From contig NC_090022.1 in assembly GCF_037176765.1 (NCBI RefSeq), positions 78,369,209-78,433,208 of the forward strand: 64,000 nucleotides of DNA, in the 5' to 3' direction. Position numbers and translations under genes: made by a program. Below the pieces are notes generated by a model. The model worked only from the letters and a program-made list of their open reading frames with translations, was not told the origin of the DNA and made no database searches. Of this stretch, positions 41,801-53,260 are shown piece by piece (the stretch's first letter is position 1; every line of letters begins with the position of its first letter). The DNA comes from Anolis sagrei. Its lineage: Eukaryota > Chordata > Lepidosauria > Squamata > Anolidae.

Positions 41801-43011
41801 AGTTTAGGCAGCATTACAAAAGGAATAGACAGGATACCAGTTCAAGAGCTCTCATCATCACTTGTTTTCACTTCTCACTTTCTTCCCGCTTCCATCTTTC
41901 AGGCTTGATTGGCCTGTGAGGACATTGAGCTTCAGCCATGATGGAAAAATGCTGGCATCAGCTTCTGAAGATCATTTCATTGATATTGCTGAAGTAGAAA
42001 CAGGTAATTTGTAGTGTTCCCTTTGCCTGTCATGATGATCATTTGAGCTACAATGCTAAACACTGTTACTCAGGACAACCTTTGAGCAGACTTACTTTTG
42101 ATTAAATGCACAGAATTAAGATATATTTTAATCATCTGGAGGAAGTACAGTAGGTTTCCCTTGACCTAGTCCCAAACAGTCTTAACAACAGTGTACATCT
42201 GGTTTGGGAAAATACAGGCAAATGATCCAGGGATGCTAAGTTGCTGTGGTTTTCAGAACATAGTTTATAATATAAGAGCTTATGCTATATCCCTGTGATA
42301 TAGTTATATCATTAATTCATGTTGGATACTGTTGTAAATAGTTTTAAAAGCTTTTAAAGCTTTTAAATCTGTTTTTAATTTAATAGTATGTTTAATATGT
42401 TTTAGCTCAATTAAGGTATTTATATTGTTTTAAACAGTTTCACTTGTTTTAATGTTTGTGAGCTATCCTGAGATTGTGATATAGAGAGGAGTATAACTAT
42501 TCTAGTGCACGAATCAAATATGTCCGGAAATAATGCTTAAAATCCATCCTTGGGCTGATTTTTTAAACAAATTTGTGCTGCAAAATGTAAGGCTCATTGC
42601 ATTGCCGGTGTATGCGTGTATGTATGGTTGTGATGGATCAAGGAGAGAATGTCTCAGCTGTTTTGGTGAGTCTCTAACTTAGGCCTGCACATCCTGTGGC
42701 CCTCCAGTTGGACTTCAGCTCCCATAATTCCTGACCATAGGGCAAACTGTCTAGGGTTTCTAGGAGTTGGAGGCCTAAATAGCTGGAGAGCCACAGGTTG
42801 AAGAAGCCTGCTCTAGCTGTTGCTTCATCTTTTGCTTTGCCTTTCAGGGGAGAAGCTCTGGGAAGTGCAGTGTGAGTCTCCCACCTTCACTGTAGCCTGG
42901 CATCCCAAGCGCCCACTGCTGGCTTTTGCCTGTGACGACAAAGATGGGAAATACGACAGTAGCAGGGAAGCTGGCACTGTGAAGCTCTTTGGTCTCCCCA
43001 ATGACTCCTAA
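35221..43011 (+). CDS. THOC3: THOC3, WD40 subunit of THO/TREX, six coding exons
   Basis: Joining 35221-35409, 37673-37829, 38367-38571, 40017-40178, 41903-42003 and 42848-43011 gives 978 nt, 325 codons plus TAA, with phases agreeing. From residue 10 on it follows human THOC3 (351 residues, with a longer N-terminus) nearly residue for residue: EFPAHGAKVHSVAWSC, GHGDSVDQLCWHPSNPDLFV, DKTIRIWDVRTTKCIATVNT, YFATGSADALVSLWDVDELV and GTVKLFGLPNDS. The repeated GH/WD blades make a seven-bladed propeller. THOC3 (TEX1 in yeast) sits in the nuclear THO complex, which with UAP56 and ALYREF links transcription and splicing to mRNA export. Confidence 0.97.
35509..35719. mobile_element. MITE with 'ccatctacac' ends
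   Basis: The left end 'ggcccatctacacggtccca' and right end 'taaatggtctgtgtagatc' are inverted. A second, older copy is at 39698-39922 ('cattggccatttaatg' to 'gtatagatggacc'). The two share 'cagtgctctgtggt..tgtgtaat'. Confidence 0.6.
35770..36738 (-). mobile_element. L2-type LINE 3' end with nested LINE
   Basis: The block begins with (AAT)n at 35770-35808 and 'ctttatttatacccggccac', the minus-strand L2-like tail, and resumes after 36476 to 'gagccaggttttaaggtcct'. A second LINE end (36000-36475) sits inside it. Confidence 0.65.
36000..36475 (-). mobile_element. Non-LTR LINE 3' end (copy 2)
   Basis: It encodes HTENWATWKALNRLRSG, RCRANLKKWGYRVESSACEC and EEQTTDHPLQC on the minus strand and ends VARYWSKDI, like copy 1. 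By eye, differences from copy 1 are only a few per cent over about 450 bp, so both are young. Confidence 0.8.
36865..36975. mobile_element. MITE fragment, 'attgagccatggcaattaaa' family
   Basis: The words 'gttttacaaggtctttagcc' and 'cattgagccatggcaattaa' belong to a MITE family whose opposite-strand copy is at 37437-37560 ('actgcatctacacttcagaa', 'tcaatgctgtggaatcatgg'). Confidence 0.5.
36970..37328 (-). mobile_element. Sauria SINE with BovB-type tail
   Basis: Read on the minus strand, the tRNA-like head has the B box GATTCGAAT region and 'aacttgttgaccaaaaggtc'. The body has 'aaacatgcaaatgtgagatt', and the end ('cttaatgtcaaggggaaatc') is the BovB-like 3' tail used for LINE-driven copying. It is nearly full length. 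Confidence 0.8.
37437..37565. mobile_element. MITE half copy, 'gcatctacac' end
   Basis: The terminal 'actgcatctacacttcagaa' and then 'gaatcatggaagttgtagtt' are the left half of the family noted at 36865-36975. It ends about 105 bp short of THOC3 exon 2. Confidence 0.5.
37673..37829 (+). CDS. THOC3: THOC3 exon 2
   Basis: The acceptor is CCTCTCTAG and the donor is CCAAAG|GTAAAT. It encodes VKESNYRGHGDSVDQLCWHP through the blade end TKCIATVNTK. Confidence 0.95.
38367..38571 (+). CDS. THOC3: THOC3 exon 3
   Basis: The acceptor is TCGCCCCAG and the donor is CCTCAG|GTACCC. It encodes GENINICWSPDGQTIAVGNK through NEISWNNDNNMFFLTNGNGC and INILS. Confidence 0.95.
39698..39922. mobile_element. MITE with 'ccatctacac' ends, old copy
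   Basis: It matches 35509-35719 over most of its length and lies in THOC3 intron 3. Confidence 0.5.
40017..40178 (+). CDS. THOC3: THOC3 exon 4
   Basis: The acceptor is TTTCATAG and the donor is CTCTAG|GTAAGT. It encodes YPELKPIQSINAHPSNCICI and KYFATGSADALVSLWDVDEL through VCVRCFSR. Confidence 0.95.
40853..41749. mobile_element. DNA transposon with 25-bp inverted ends
   Basis: Bases 40853-40877 and 41725-41749 are inverted copies differing at one base (CCATATTTCATC...). The 0.9 kb between has no transposase. It includes a piece of the fold-back repeat (about 41445-41590) that must have landed later or been carried along. The superfamily is undetermined. It sits in THOC3 intron 4. Confidence 0.75.
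41903..42003 (+). CDS. THOC3: THOC3 exon 5
   Basis: The acceptor is TCTTTCAG and the donor is AAACAG|GTAATT. It encodes LDWPVRTLSFSHDGKMLASA then SEDHFIDIAEVET. Confidence 0.95.
42681..42815. mobile_element. hAT-type MITE
   Basis: The ends 'aggcctgcacatcctgtggc' and 'gccacaggttgaagaagcct' are inverted, with the arms 'gacttcagctcccataattc' and 'ctaggagttggaggcctaaa'. It lies 33 bp before THOC3 exon 6. Confidence 0.6.
42848..43011 (+). CDS. THOC3: THOC3 exon 6 and stop
   Basis: The acceptor is CTTTCAG. It encodes GEKLWEVQCESPTFTVAWHP then KRPLLAFACDDKDGKYDSSR and ends KLFGLPNDS, TAA. Confidence 0.96.
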
Positions 43012-43650
43012 CAAGAGCTTCCTGCAGATGCTTGTACTGATGACTTGGGATTCTGAGCAGGATGTTCACAAATTACACTTGCTTTGTTCTGTAAGGGGTT
43101 TATTGCCTTTTCTAGAGGAAGAACAGTACAAGGGCTTGGGGTTTTCTTGCCCAATAGGCCTTATTTTTGAAGCTTTTGTATATTGCCCAACTGGAAGGAA
43201 CAAAAGCTGGCTGGCTAAATCCCCATTCACTGTCTAGGAAAGTTGTTGTTTCAAAACACAGGGGATGCAGCTGCTGATGTATTGGTATATTTGTATGCTG
43301 TATCTTCCATTGGGAATCCAGTCCCCGTCTTCTAGTTACTCAGGGAGTTAGCAGGCAAAAACCTGAAAATCTGGGTTACTGTGTCATTGTCATCCCCTTG
43401 TGTCTGTCTTGGAATACGGAAAGATAAGAGTTAAGTAGGCTTCCTGCAGCTACATTTAGAAACGATCCCTTTTCTCCTTGAAAGGATGATTAACTCATCC
43501 ATTTGAAGACCATGTGTGAGTCAGTTACATTCCTCTTGCACCTTGGGACAGTGGACGGAGCTGGGATGGGAAATGGGACTATTTTTATATGATCCTGTTT
43601 TTTGTATCTTTGATAACCTTGTTCAGATTAATAAATAGAGAACTTTAGTG
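43012..43650 (+). other. THOC3: THOC3 3'UTR with poly(A) signal
   Basis: No repeats are seen between the stop and AATAAA at 43630-43635, so the transcript probably ends near 43650. A later 'cattaaaaggac' near 43690 could serve as a weaker second site. Confidence 0.65.
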
Positions 43651-43699
43651 TACTGTAGTTTTAAAAGTGCAATGCACTGAACTTATCATTAAAAGGACA

Positions 43700-44260
43700 G
43701 AAAATAATGTCACTCTTAAGAATACCAAGTGTGTGTGTTCCTTTTAATCTCATCTAGGGACTTGATTTCATGACACAATGCTTCTTGATGGATTGGTTAT
43801 GTGCTTACATCAGTGAAAACAAGTTCAAAACTCCTTCAGAATATTTCCTAAACTATGACCATTTAGAAGCAATTTAAAGTGGATGGGATATGCTTTAAAA
43901 ATTCAGCAAACATTGACAGCTAAACATGTAGTCAAATTTCTCTGTGCTTATGGTTCAGCATCAATAATGTATTCCTGTGAACAGAGATTAAAATCACAGA
44001 ATCGTTTCAGATCTGTCTGTAAACATGTTCTTTTACATCTACCAGTCTCTGCTACTCCTAGTATATTTTGAGTTGTTTCCGTAGTATTGAGACAACATGC
44101 TTTTGATCAAATCTGACCATACTTTATAGAACTAAGAGAAGTTCATAGTGAACTCTGTTGTCTTAAGTGCTGCTCAGATATAGACAAAATATAAGTGTAT
44201 TTTACTCAAAGGAAGGAGGTGTGAAAATTAAAGGAACATCAACCATTTAAAATAAGCAGT
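43700..44260. other. Intergenic, nothing recognised
   Basis: This is AT-rich DNA after the THOC3 3' end, without a convincing open frame or repeat signature. Confidence 0.4.
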
Positions 44261-45000
44261 TGACATCACTTATTACTGAAGAAAGTCAAAGATAGGTTTC
44301 CAGTTGAACATTCTGAGAACAAAAATCATGGCCACAGATGATTTACATACATAACTTCATAAAGTAGAAGATGAAGTAACTGAAATAGTTTTAACATTTT
44401 CAATATCTTGGGTTAGTCATTAATCAGAATGGAATCTACAGTCAAGAAATCAGAATATTAGGATTTGGAAGGGCACCTATAAATGTACTAGACAAGACCC
44501 TGAAGTTTCAATATATATATTTGAATACCAAAGCTAGGATTGTTCATGCCATCATATCTCATTTCTAAACATGGTTGTGAAAGCTGAATGATGAAGGTAG
44601 CTGATAGGAAAAAAATACACTTATTTGGAATGTAGTGCTGAAGAAGAGTTCTTGGATGCCAAAAAGACAATCCAATGGGCCCTAGAGAAAATCAAGAATC
44701 ATAGAGTTGGAAGAGACCACAAGGCCTGATCCCTCCCTAGAGACCAAGAGGACTAAACTTGGCTGATATACTTTGGCCATAATGTGTGAAGACATGATCC
44801 GCTAGAGAAGGCAATACTTTGTAAAGTAAAAGGCAGTATGAAAAGAGGAAGACTACATTTCAGGTGGATAAACTCAACCAAGAAAGCTACAACCCTGAGT
44901 CTGCAATACCTGAACAGATCTGTTGATGATAGGGTGAGTTGGAGGTCTCTCTCTTATAGGGTTGACCAGCAGTTAACGGCTTCTTTGAGAAACCAAGATA
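44260..45000 (+). mobile_element. Decayed RTE/BovB LINE 3' part
   Basis: Broken frames read HISFLNMVVKAE, then the late block KGSMKRGRLHFRWINSTKKA. These correspond to the 'YGCESWT..' and 'KRGRPRTRW' regions of BovB-like ORFs. A fragment 'atcatagagttggaagagac' of a CR1 end sits within it near 44700. It is older than the copy at 48950. Confidence 0.6.
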
Positions 45001-45019
45001 TGTAAAAGTATTTTAAAAG

Positions 45020-48000
45020 AAACAAAGGGGGGGGGGGGGGTCCTCTAGTCAGTCCATTGGTAAATGATAGTTAGCTGGAATGCAAAACAGGATCATTCTA
45101 AATGTCATGTAATTGAAGGACTGATTGACTTTAGTTGTCCTTCAGGTACTTCTTTTTCACTTCTCTCCTATTCCCTTGTTCTTTTTCAATTTTTATTTCC
45201 TATTTTTCTCAAACAGTACCCTAGTTTTTCATAAAGTCTGGATTGGTAAATTACAGTTTTTTCAAGACCAGAACTGTAAAACCTTTTCAAATGTTATGGC
45301 CAGTTAGCCTTTTTCCTCCTGCCCCTTCAGACATCTTTCAATTTTTAAAATATTCCTGTGATTATCTTATCTATTTGTGTATCTTTCTCCAAGGTGCTCA
45401 GGGCAATGCATATATGATTTCTCCCAGCTCTTACTTATTTCAAGCTATTATGTTCCTATGTTCTGGTCATTTTGCTGTGGATTGTAAAAAGACTTTGAGA
45501 GGCACACCTAGTGAATATGGTTGTTACATTCTTTAATAATGCTAATCACTCTGGGGAAAAATTAAAATGATGACCTATACACATTTTAAATAAAATCTAG
45601 TGTGAATGGTCAATACTTCTAAATCTGAAGACCAAGAAGGTGAAACACACCAAAATAAATATTGTCCTTACTACTCTTTGCAAACCATCAAATAAATTCC
45701 CACTTTCCCTTCAGCTTCTCTGGCTATTATATAGTATCTGCCTTGGCAGGTAATTTCCAGTGGAGGGCAGTGTGAACCTTGTATACAGATATTTCATATA
45801 TTTATCAGCTTTGATACTGACTTACTCAACTTGACATTTGTTTGTCTGTGGTTCTCCTTTTTTCTCTTTCTATTGAATCAAGTGGTGGTTTATTTAGAAG
45901 TCCCACTTTCTGTTTGATTTTCAAAATATTTTATACCACCTGACATGTTATCTTTCCAATGTGATGAATAAGAGAAAAATACCACTGTAAAGTAACATTC
46001 AAATAAAATACTATGATGCTAAATCTCAATTTAAAAATAGCTGTGCTCCATAAGAAAAATGCAAAATCCACAATTGGACAAATGCTGAGTTAAGCAGAAA
46101 GGTCTTCATCATGCATTAAAACAATAAAGGCAGGGAGACTATTTCTGCAGTTTGTCACTACAGAGAAAGTTTTGCTCCTATTCATTGCTAAATGAGCATC
46201 TGCCAGGGGCTCTGAATATGATCACAGATCATAATCCAATGGTAACAGTTAAAGTTAAAGCTTTTGTGCCGCAGCCCTCGCTTTTTGGCAAAAATGATAT
46301 CATAAACTTAAGGGAATTTTACCTGTATTTAATAGTATTTGTTGTTGTATAATCTTGCTGGGAGTGTTTGTTTGGTTCAGCTTGTTTTTTGTCTGCTCTG
46401 TTGATTGTAATAAATTATTCACATCACCAAGTTTGAGCATTGCAGCAGAAGGTCACTGTGCTGTTCTGTACTCTTGTGCAAATATTGCATTACAGATCCA
46501 TATACAGATCTATATTCTTGAAGACCATATAGTCATGATTGTGGCACTTTTGCCATGATTGCAAAAGTCTGCTACTCCAACTATAATGGTCACCAGCTGC
46601 TGTGAGTGATGGAGGTCTACTCTGTTGATTGGACCACAGCAGATTGATCTTTCCATTTCCCTCCCGCCAGAAGGAGAGAAATAGGGAGGATCCTCTTTCT
46701 GATATTGCCTTGAAGATCATTGACAGGAAGGGGGTGGAAACAACATACTGCGGTACCCTGATTAACATGAGAACAGAGCTCCATCGCTCGCACCTTCTAG
46801 TCACCATTAATGTAGGTTGGGGGTAGGTAGGGTGGTCAAACCAGAAGACATTATTTAGTTTAGTATAATTAAGTATACTTAACTAAATAGCCAACCTAGG
46901 ATCTCATCCCTGGTTGAGTATTTGAATTGAATTTTTAAAATGTTTGTGTTAAACTAGTTAAATATAATTAGAAAAGACAATGAACTTAACTGTCCTAAAA
47001 CACAAACTCCTTTGCTTCACTCTTTTATCTGTCATGCAACTTTTCACTCACATGAAAACTCATATTTCTGAATAGCTTCAATATTCAACTGTTAAGCACA
47101 CCAAATTTAAAATCCAAAGTCCTGAACACTCTTAGGCATGACCACATGCTCTAGAATGTAATTGCTTACTTTTGTAGCCACTTTCCTTTCAAGGTTATTT
47201 TAGATATTTGATAGCTGATTTCGTTGCCCAGTGTGGCCCTATCTATCAGAGACAAACCTGGGCTCTGGTGGTATCAAAGGCTGCTCAGGGAGTCTGATTA
47301 TATTGATGATCATCACATGTCACCATTCCATGACAATGGCCAGCTGAGTGATGGTATAAAGAAAGTTTTCTGTTGCTAATTTGAGGCAGCCAGTGCCCAT
47401 TTGAATAGCCAGATCCTTGAGTCTTGTCCTGAAATCTCTTCCAGTTTTCAGTCCAATGGAGAGGAATATCAGGGTGGGAAGACTACCTTGAAAAGAACAT
47501 GTATATATTTCCTTCATTTGTTAGACTAGGTGTTTGTTTTTTGTTTGTTTTTAATTACAAATTCTATGGAATTGTCATTAATGCTTAATGATTTCACAAC
47601 CATAACATCATTTTCATAACATCCCCAGTACTTCATATTCTGACATCTCTTAAGCTGAAATCTCAAAACCTGGGACATTCTTAACCTGGCATTTCTAATG
47701 CTCCTGTAATGTTTGGAAGTCACTGTGCTATTCAGTTAAAACTGCTGCTTAGGGAGTACTGGATAGCTATGCAACACTGGATAGCTATGCAACACTGCAA
47801 CAACAACAACAACAACAACAATAATAAATCTGCTATCACAACCCTGGCTACACTAGCATAAAGACCCAAGAGAACTTTCAACTTTGATTCCATACCAGAG
47901 ATAGGATCAGAGCTGGGCCAACTATGGAAACTTATTTGGGATGGTATTATTCACACTCAACCTATTATGTGGTGTGCCATGAAGATCAATGCAACATTTT

Positions 48001-48180
48001 CAGTTTGACATTGATATCTAAATTGAAAATTAAAGTCTTATTGCTGATTTAAGATACCGGTTAGAAAACCCTAGATTAGATCCTCTAAGAATTATACCTT
48101 CCTGTTCCAAATAAGATAAATACATATGTTTCTATAATATAATAGATACCATGTGGAATCAGTAGGCACACAGAAGACCC
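45020..48180. other. Intergenic, no gene recognised
   Basis: There is a G14 tract at 45027 and a (CAA)n(TAA)n tract at 47798-47827. Open frames here are short and without family features. Some T-rich parts may be old LINE sequence. Confidence 0.4.
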
Positions 48181-48939
48181 CACCTTCAGACTTGTAATGA
48201 AAAGCCATGTCCTTCTCCCTCAATGCAGACATACTTGTGTTTGCTTGGCATTACGTTTACATGGGCATATGCACACTTGTATCTCATGCACATATGCAGG
48301 GATGTGGTCACTTGCTGCAAGGATTTTGTGCCTCCTGCAGAGACTTTTTTTGGATAGTTCTAGGACTGAGCCAATTAAAATCCAATCCACATTTTGCCTC
48401 AATTGTTCCCTCCCAGGCCAGCTGCTACATTAGTAAGATCTGTTAAGAGCCTCTTCAAAGTGCTGAGATCAAACAGTTGCTGCCTATGAATTATGGAGAC
48501 AGTAATGCCTTTGCCTCCAGGAAGCCCCATTGGCACTATCTGGTACCCAGCCCATACTTCTGCAAGAAAGCCAGTTCTCGGCGGGGAGCATGGAAAACCC
48601 ACTGATGCCCTGTTTCATGTATTTATCCATAGACGGACTAAAATACTTACTTGATTTGTATGGAGTGTACAATTGTCTAGAATGTTAGCGGGATTCTGGG
48701 AGGTGCAAACCAAAAAGAATTTTTTCAAGCTCTGATCACCCACTATACTATCTTTTAATGCAGGCATAGGGGATGCGTGGCACTTCAAATGTTATGCATT
48801 GCATCTCCCATCACCTCTAGCTGGCATCACCAATAGGAAGGAATAATGAATGCTGTAATCCCGCATCTGGAAGGCAACATGTTTATACCTTTCACAGATG
48901 AATATGGGGTCTCATGTGGCCAAGCAACATCACGGTGTG

Positions 48940-49345
48940 GTTAACGCAAGAGTCTTCTTCCTCTCCCTCCTGCTGAATTAAAAGATGACAATCTCTTTTT
49001 GTGCTGAGATTCTGAGAATGCCTTGGACCACAAGAAGATCCAACCAGTCCATACTTCAGGAAATAATGCCCTGCTGTTCACTGGAGGGAAGGATATTAGA
49101 GGCAAAGATGAAGTACTTTGGCCACATCATGAGAAGACAGGAAAGCTTAGAGAAGACAATGATGCTGGGGAAAATGGAAGGAAAAAGGAAGAGGGGCCGA
49201 CCAAGGACAAGATGGATGGATGATATCCTTGAAGTGACTGGCTTGACTCTGAAAGAGCTGGGGGTGGTGATGGCCAACAAGGAACTCTGGCGTGAGCTGG
49301 TCCATGAGGTCACGAAGAGTCGGAGGAGACTGAATGAATAGCAAC
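48940..49345 (+). mobile_element. RTE/BovB LINE 3' end
   Basis: An open frame of about 110 codons reads MPWTTRRSNQSIL, MKYFGHIMRRQESLEKTMML, KRKRGRPRTRWMDDI and ELVHEVTKSRRRLNE. This is the ORF2 C-terminus of BovB-type elements (compare 'GRRRRGRQRMRWLD' and 'VAKSRTRLSD' in ruminant BovB). The stop is followed by 'caacaacctctt' with no long tail. Confidence 0.85.
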
Positions 49346-50304
49346 AACCTCTTTTTGTACTTTGAACTCAGTTTGCAGCAATGGAAATTAGATGAGGACA
49401 AGGGGAAAAATTGGGAGTAGAGATAATCTGGAACATTTTAAAAGCAGTTGAAAAAGTAGGATAACAAGAATAATTTGGACTGTCCCTGCCAAATCACTAC
49501 AGTAGTGGATACCCAGGTTGCACAAATAGTAACTTAGCTGGAGATATCAGAGAATGAATTTGAGCTCTTTTCTTTGCAAAGCACATGCTCTTCCATTGAG
49601 ATATGCTCTTTTTTTACATCTCATTCAAGGCATCTCTCATTTAAATGTCTGTTTTGTGAGTTTTAGACTCCACCCAATGGCTCACTGTGAAATCAGTCAA
49701 AAATGCCCTGGGACTAATTTCTCTCAGAATTTTTGCATTTTGCTTATTTGCTTTGCAGTTCTGTATTACTGTGAGTACACAGTCATGATGCTGTGATAGT
49801 TTTTCCCCCCCTGTAAACAGCTTATCTAGTTCAGTATTCTGTTTTGCCCAGTGACCAAACACTCCCAAACAGGAAACGAGAGTAATCAGGACTTTATCAC
49901 ACGAGGGAGGTAAATTGGCATTGAAGCACAATAGTGTGCATGTCCCATTACTGGTCTACCTCTTCTTCAAAATAAACTCATTCTCTGCTGTTGACAGGAA
50001 AACTTCTCAATAGCCTCAGATCATGCCCCATTCCCATCACTAACCTGATGTAATGTGACTGTTCTGCATCTATGCCAGCTTCAGCCCAGGAACATTTCTA
50101 CCTGGAACAGAGAGTGGCAACAAGCAGAGCTGGCAAAGGAAGGGAGGAGCAGGATTCCTTCACTTGCGCCCTTTCACATTACATAGTTAAAGCACTATGA
50201 TTCCACTTCAACTGTCATGACTGCATCCCATGGAAATCTGTTTGTTTTTTAAAGTTTGGCCAGAGGCACCAGAGGAACTCAGAATTCTGTATGCCCTTTC
50301 CCAA

Positions 50305-50560
50305 GCAAGGATGGTGCAGTGGTTTGAGCATTGCACTATGACCCTGGAGGCCAGGGTTCAAATCCCTCCTTGGGCATGCAAGCAAACACACTGGGTCATC
50401 TTGGCCAAGTCACACTCTTTCAGCTTCAAAGGAATGCATTGGCAAACCCACTTTGAACAAAACAAGCCAAGAAATTCCTGTGATAGGTTCTCCTTAGGGT
50501 TATTGTAAGTCGGAAATGACCTGAAGGCACACAACAACAACAACAACAACAACAAGAACC
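50305..50560 (+). mobile_element. tRNA-derived SINE with (ACA)n tail
   Basis: The copy is near full length. The A box region is 'ggtgcagtggtttgagca', the B box 'gggttcaaatccc', the body 'actgggtcatcttggccaag', the 3' end 'taagtcggaaatgacctgaa', then (CAA)n. It is of the Anolis-type ACA SINE kind. Confidence 0.85.
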
Positions 50561-50984
50561 TGTCACCGGAAGGATGCAATGGCAGTTAAATTAGAATCCT
50601 ATTGTTATAATTGTATAGTATGGCAGAGTCTGGGCATTCCGGTTTGTGACCAAAGACTGCCAGGACTGTGGAATGGGGCAGGAAGGTGTTGTCACTCTGA
50701 CCCAGGCCAGGAACCTGACAAGAATCTCAGCTCCATTGTTCTTTATAACTCTAATTATAAACATTACTTAATTGTGTTCTGAGCAAGGCTAAACTCTCCA
50801 GACTAAAGAACTGTTATTATTCTCTCTCCTTCTGACGGCTGCCTTTGCCCCCATATCTGCAATCAATTCCCATTGTCTTTCCCTGGGCTTAGTGCTGTTG
50901 CTGCTGCCCTATGGAGACAGGCAGGCAAACAAGGCAGAAGGGAACCTCCTGCCAAGCTCAGAAATGCTACTTTAGTCTGCTCCA

Positions 50985-51085
50985 ATACTGCAGTCAAGCA
51001 CAACATCTTCAGGGAGATGGTGGCAGGGTATAAATGATGATGATAAAGATGAAGATGATGATGATGAAGATGATGATGATGATTT
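50985..51085 (+). repeat. SINE/L2 tail with (GAT)n
   Basis: The words 'gggagatggtggcagggtat' and then (GAT)n/(GAA)n lie just before the 3' end of an R4 element on the other strand, as at 20.4 kb. Confidence 0.6.
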
Positions 51086-51089
51086 GAAA

Positions 51090-51815
51090 CACAACAAGAT
51101 GACTCCACAACAAACAAGATCACTCTGCTGGCTGTTGTATTGGATCACACATCGGACACTCCCAAGTGTCTAGAACTGTGTGATGTATTGGCAAATAATG
51201 CATGCAGATCCCAGTAAGGTGGCCTTTTGCAGCTGGCAGATGGTAATTTTGTCAGCACCAATAATGTTTAAGTGCAGGCCAAGGTCTTTAGGCACTGCAC
51301 CCAGTGTGCCATCACCACTGGGACCACTGGACTTGTACTATGAGTCTTTACAGTTTGGTCTTTAAATCCTCATATAGTGTCAGCTTTTCCAATTGCTTTT
51401 CAATCCTGCTGTCACCTGGGATTGCAACATTGATGATCCATACTTTGTTTTTTTAACATGATTGTGAGGTTAAGAGTATTGTGCTCCAAAACTTTTGTCA
51501 GTCTGAATTCAGAAGTCCCCGAGTAGTTTGACACGTTCATTTTCTGTAACTTTTTCAGGATTGTGATCCCTCCAGTTCTTTGTTGCAGGCAGATGATATT
51601 TGTGGCACAAGTTCCAGTGAATCATCTGAGCAACGGTGTTAGGCCTCTGCTTCTAGTCTGCCTGCGCCATCTTTTTGCAGCAGCTGAGGATGTGATCTAT
51701 TGTTTCATCTGCTTCCTTGCAGAGTCTACACTTGGGATCTGTTGTTTGATGGCATTTGTTCTAATGGCTTATTCTTGTGCTGCCAGAATCAGGCCTTTTG
51801 TCTCCTTTTTCAAAA
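51090..51815 (-). mobile_element. R4/Dong-clade LINE 3' fragment (copy C)
   Basis: It matches copies A and B on the minus strand. Near 51640-51800 it holds the CCHC region, and near 51180-51310 the 'cccagtgtgcc' end block (GTLG.VPK). It is bounded by GAT repeats at the 3' side and (ATT)n at 51819-51860 at the 5' side. Confidence 0.75.
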
Positions 51816-51818
51816 TTC

Positions 51819-51860
<42 letters not shown>
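51819..51860. repeat. (ATT)n microsatellite
   Basis: About fourteen ATT units abut the 5' edge of R4 copy C. Confidence 0.95.
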
Positions 51861-51861
<1 letters not shown>

Positions 51862-51864
51862 GGG

Positions 51865-53260
51865 ACAGATTAATCAGGATGAAAATGTTATTTGCCACTC
51901 TGGCTCTGATCTCACTTTTGCTCTTTGATCTTATCTGCAGTCCTCACTAAATAAGATATTCTCATTAATAATATATTCTGTGGTGTCCTAGTTGTAAGGT
52001 AAAATATTTCGGGGTGGATTGTATATTTCACATTAAAGGAAGCCATCATAGAGTGAAATAAAGATAATAGCTGGAAGAGAAAAAGGAAAGTAATGCACAA
52101 TGACTGTCAACAAACTAGTAGCATATACAGGTGTATTTTTGATCGTGGTGGTGATTTCCCTTTCTACACAGTGACCAAAACCTATCCCTGACTTGACATA
52201 GAGATGCTGAAGCCACCTTACCATGATTATTCATGTCTAGAATTGGGGGAGGGGGTTGTCACACAAGCATGTGGCTATGTCATCATATACGGACATAGCC
52301 ATATGCTTCTGAGATACTGCCCATTGTCCTCCAGGCATGAATGGCTCTGTGTGTGTCTTGGGGGGGGGGGGGGGTGAACCAGCAGCTCTATAGCATGTTT
52401 GAAGCCTGGTAAAGGGCTCAGTGTAGTGTAGTTCTGCATGCACAACTACTTAGTTGAGCCATGCAGGATTGCTGCCAATACAAGTATAAGTGACTTACAT
52501 ATTTCCATGTACTTATGGAGTATGATATGAAGTGCTTTCACAAATAATTTGTAAAGCCCCTATCCTTAGTATGTGCCCATTTTCACCTATTATCCATTTG
52601 CTTGCAAGCACTTTTCTGGTGCTGTTTAAGTGTCACATTGCATTCTGTTTTCCTTTGGAAATATACGTAAAGGTTGGCTCACTCTTTGAGTGTTTATGAC
52701 TGATGTCTTCCCTGAGCGTATAGTGATTGTAAATTAATCTTCCTCTGGCAGATATCAGTGGATATTAACTTCAACAGGATGTGCCAAGAGTGATAGTTTT
52801 CATCTTCAGCAGAGAGCTACCAGGTGATGGAATGTTGAGTGATAAATATGCATGTGTCAGTTGGATATTAATTTTAAAACTTTTGGATATTCTCATCCCA
52901 TCTATCATGTCAAGATGATGGTAATATCACCATGGAGCCCATGTATCCCCTCTGGATGTACATCTCGATTTCTCAGGGTTACAAAACCCAGCCTCCTCCT
53001 GTGATTTTCGTTCCTGGCATCTGGTGCTCAGAGGTACACTACTCCAAAATGCAGTGATTTTGTTAAGATATCACTATGAAGGGCTTTTTGCCTAAGATAA
53101 GAAAATATCACCTCTACTAGAAACCAAATAAACAAAACACCCCCCAAAACCCTACCCCGTCAACTCTCCAAAACCCAAAGACATTAAACAGATTTTCATC
53201 TTGAGCTATACATATGGTTCAGCAGAAAGTGAGACCAGGGAGGTGAATTTGCAATGGTCT
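51865..53260. other. Intergenic, no gene recognised
   Basis: A G15 tract lies near 52360. No family or open frame can be supported. Confidence 0.4.

Noticed and set aside
48985-49341. Possible host gene of 118 codons
   Set aside because: Its KRKRGRPRTRW...TKSRRRLNE text is the C-terminus of a BovB-type LINE ORF2.
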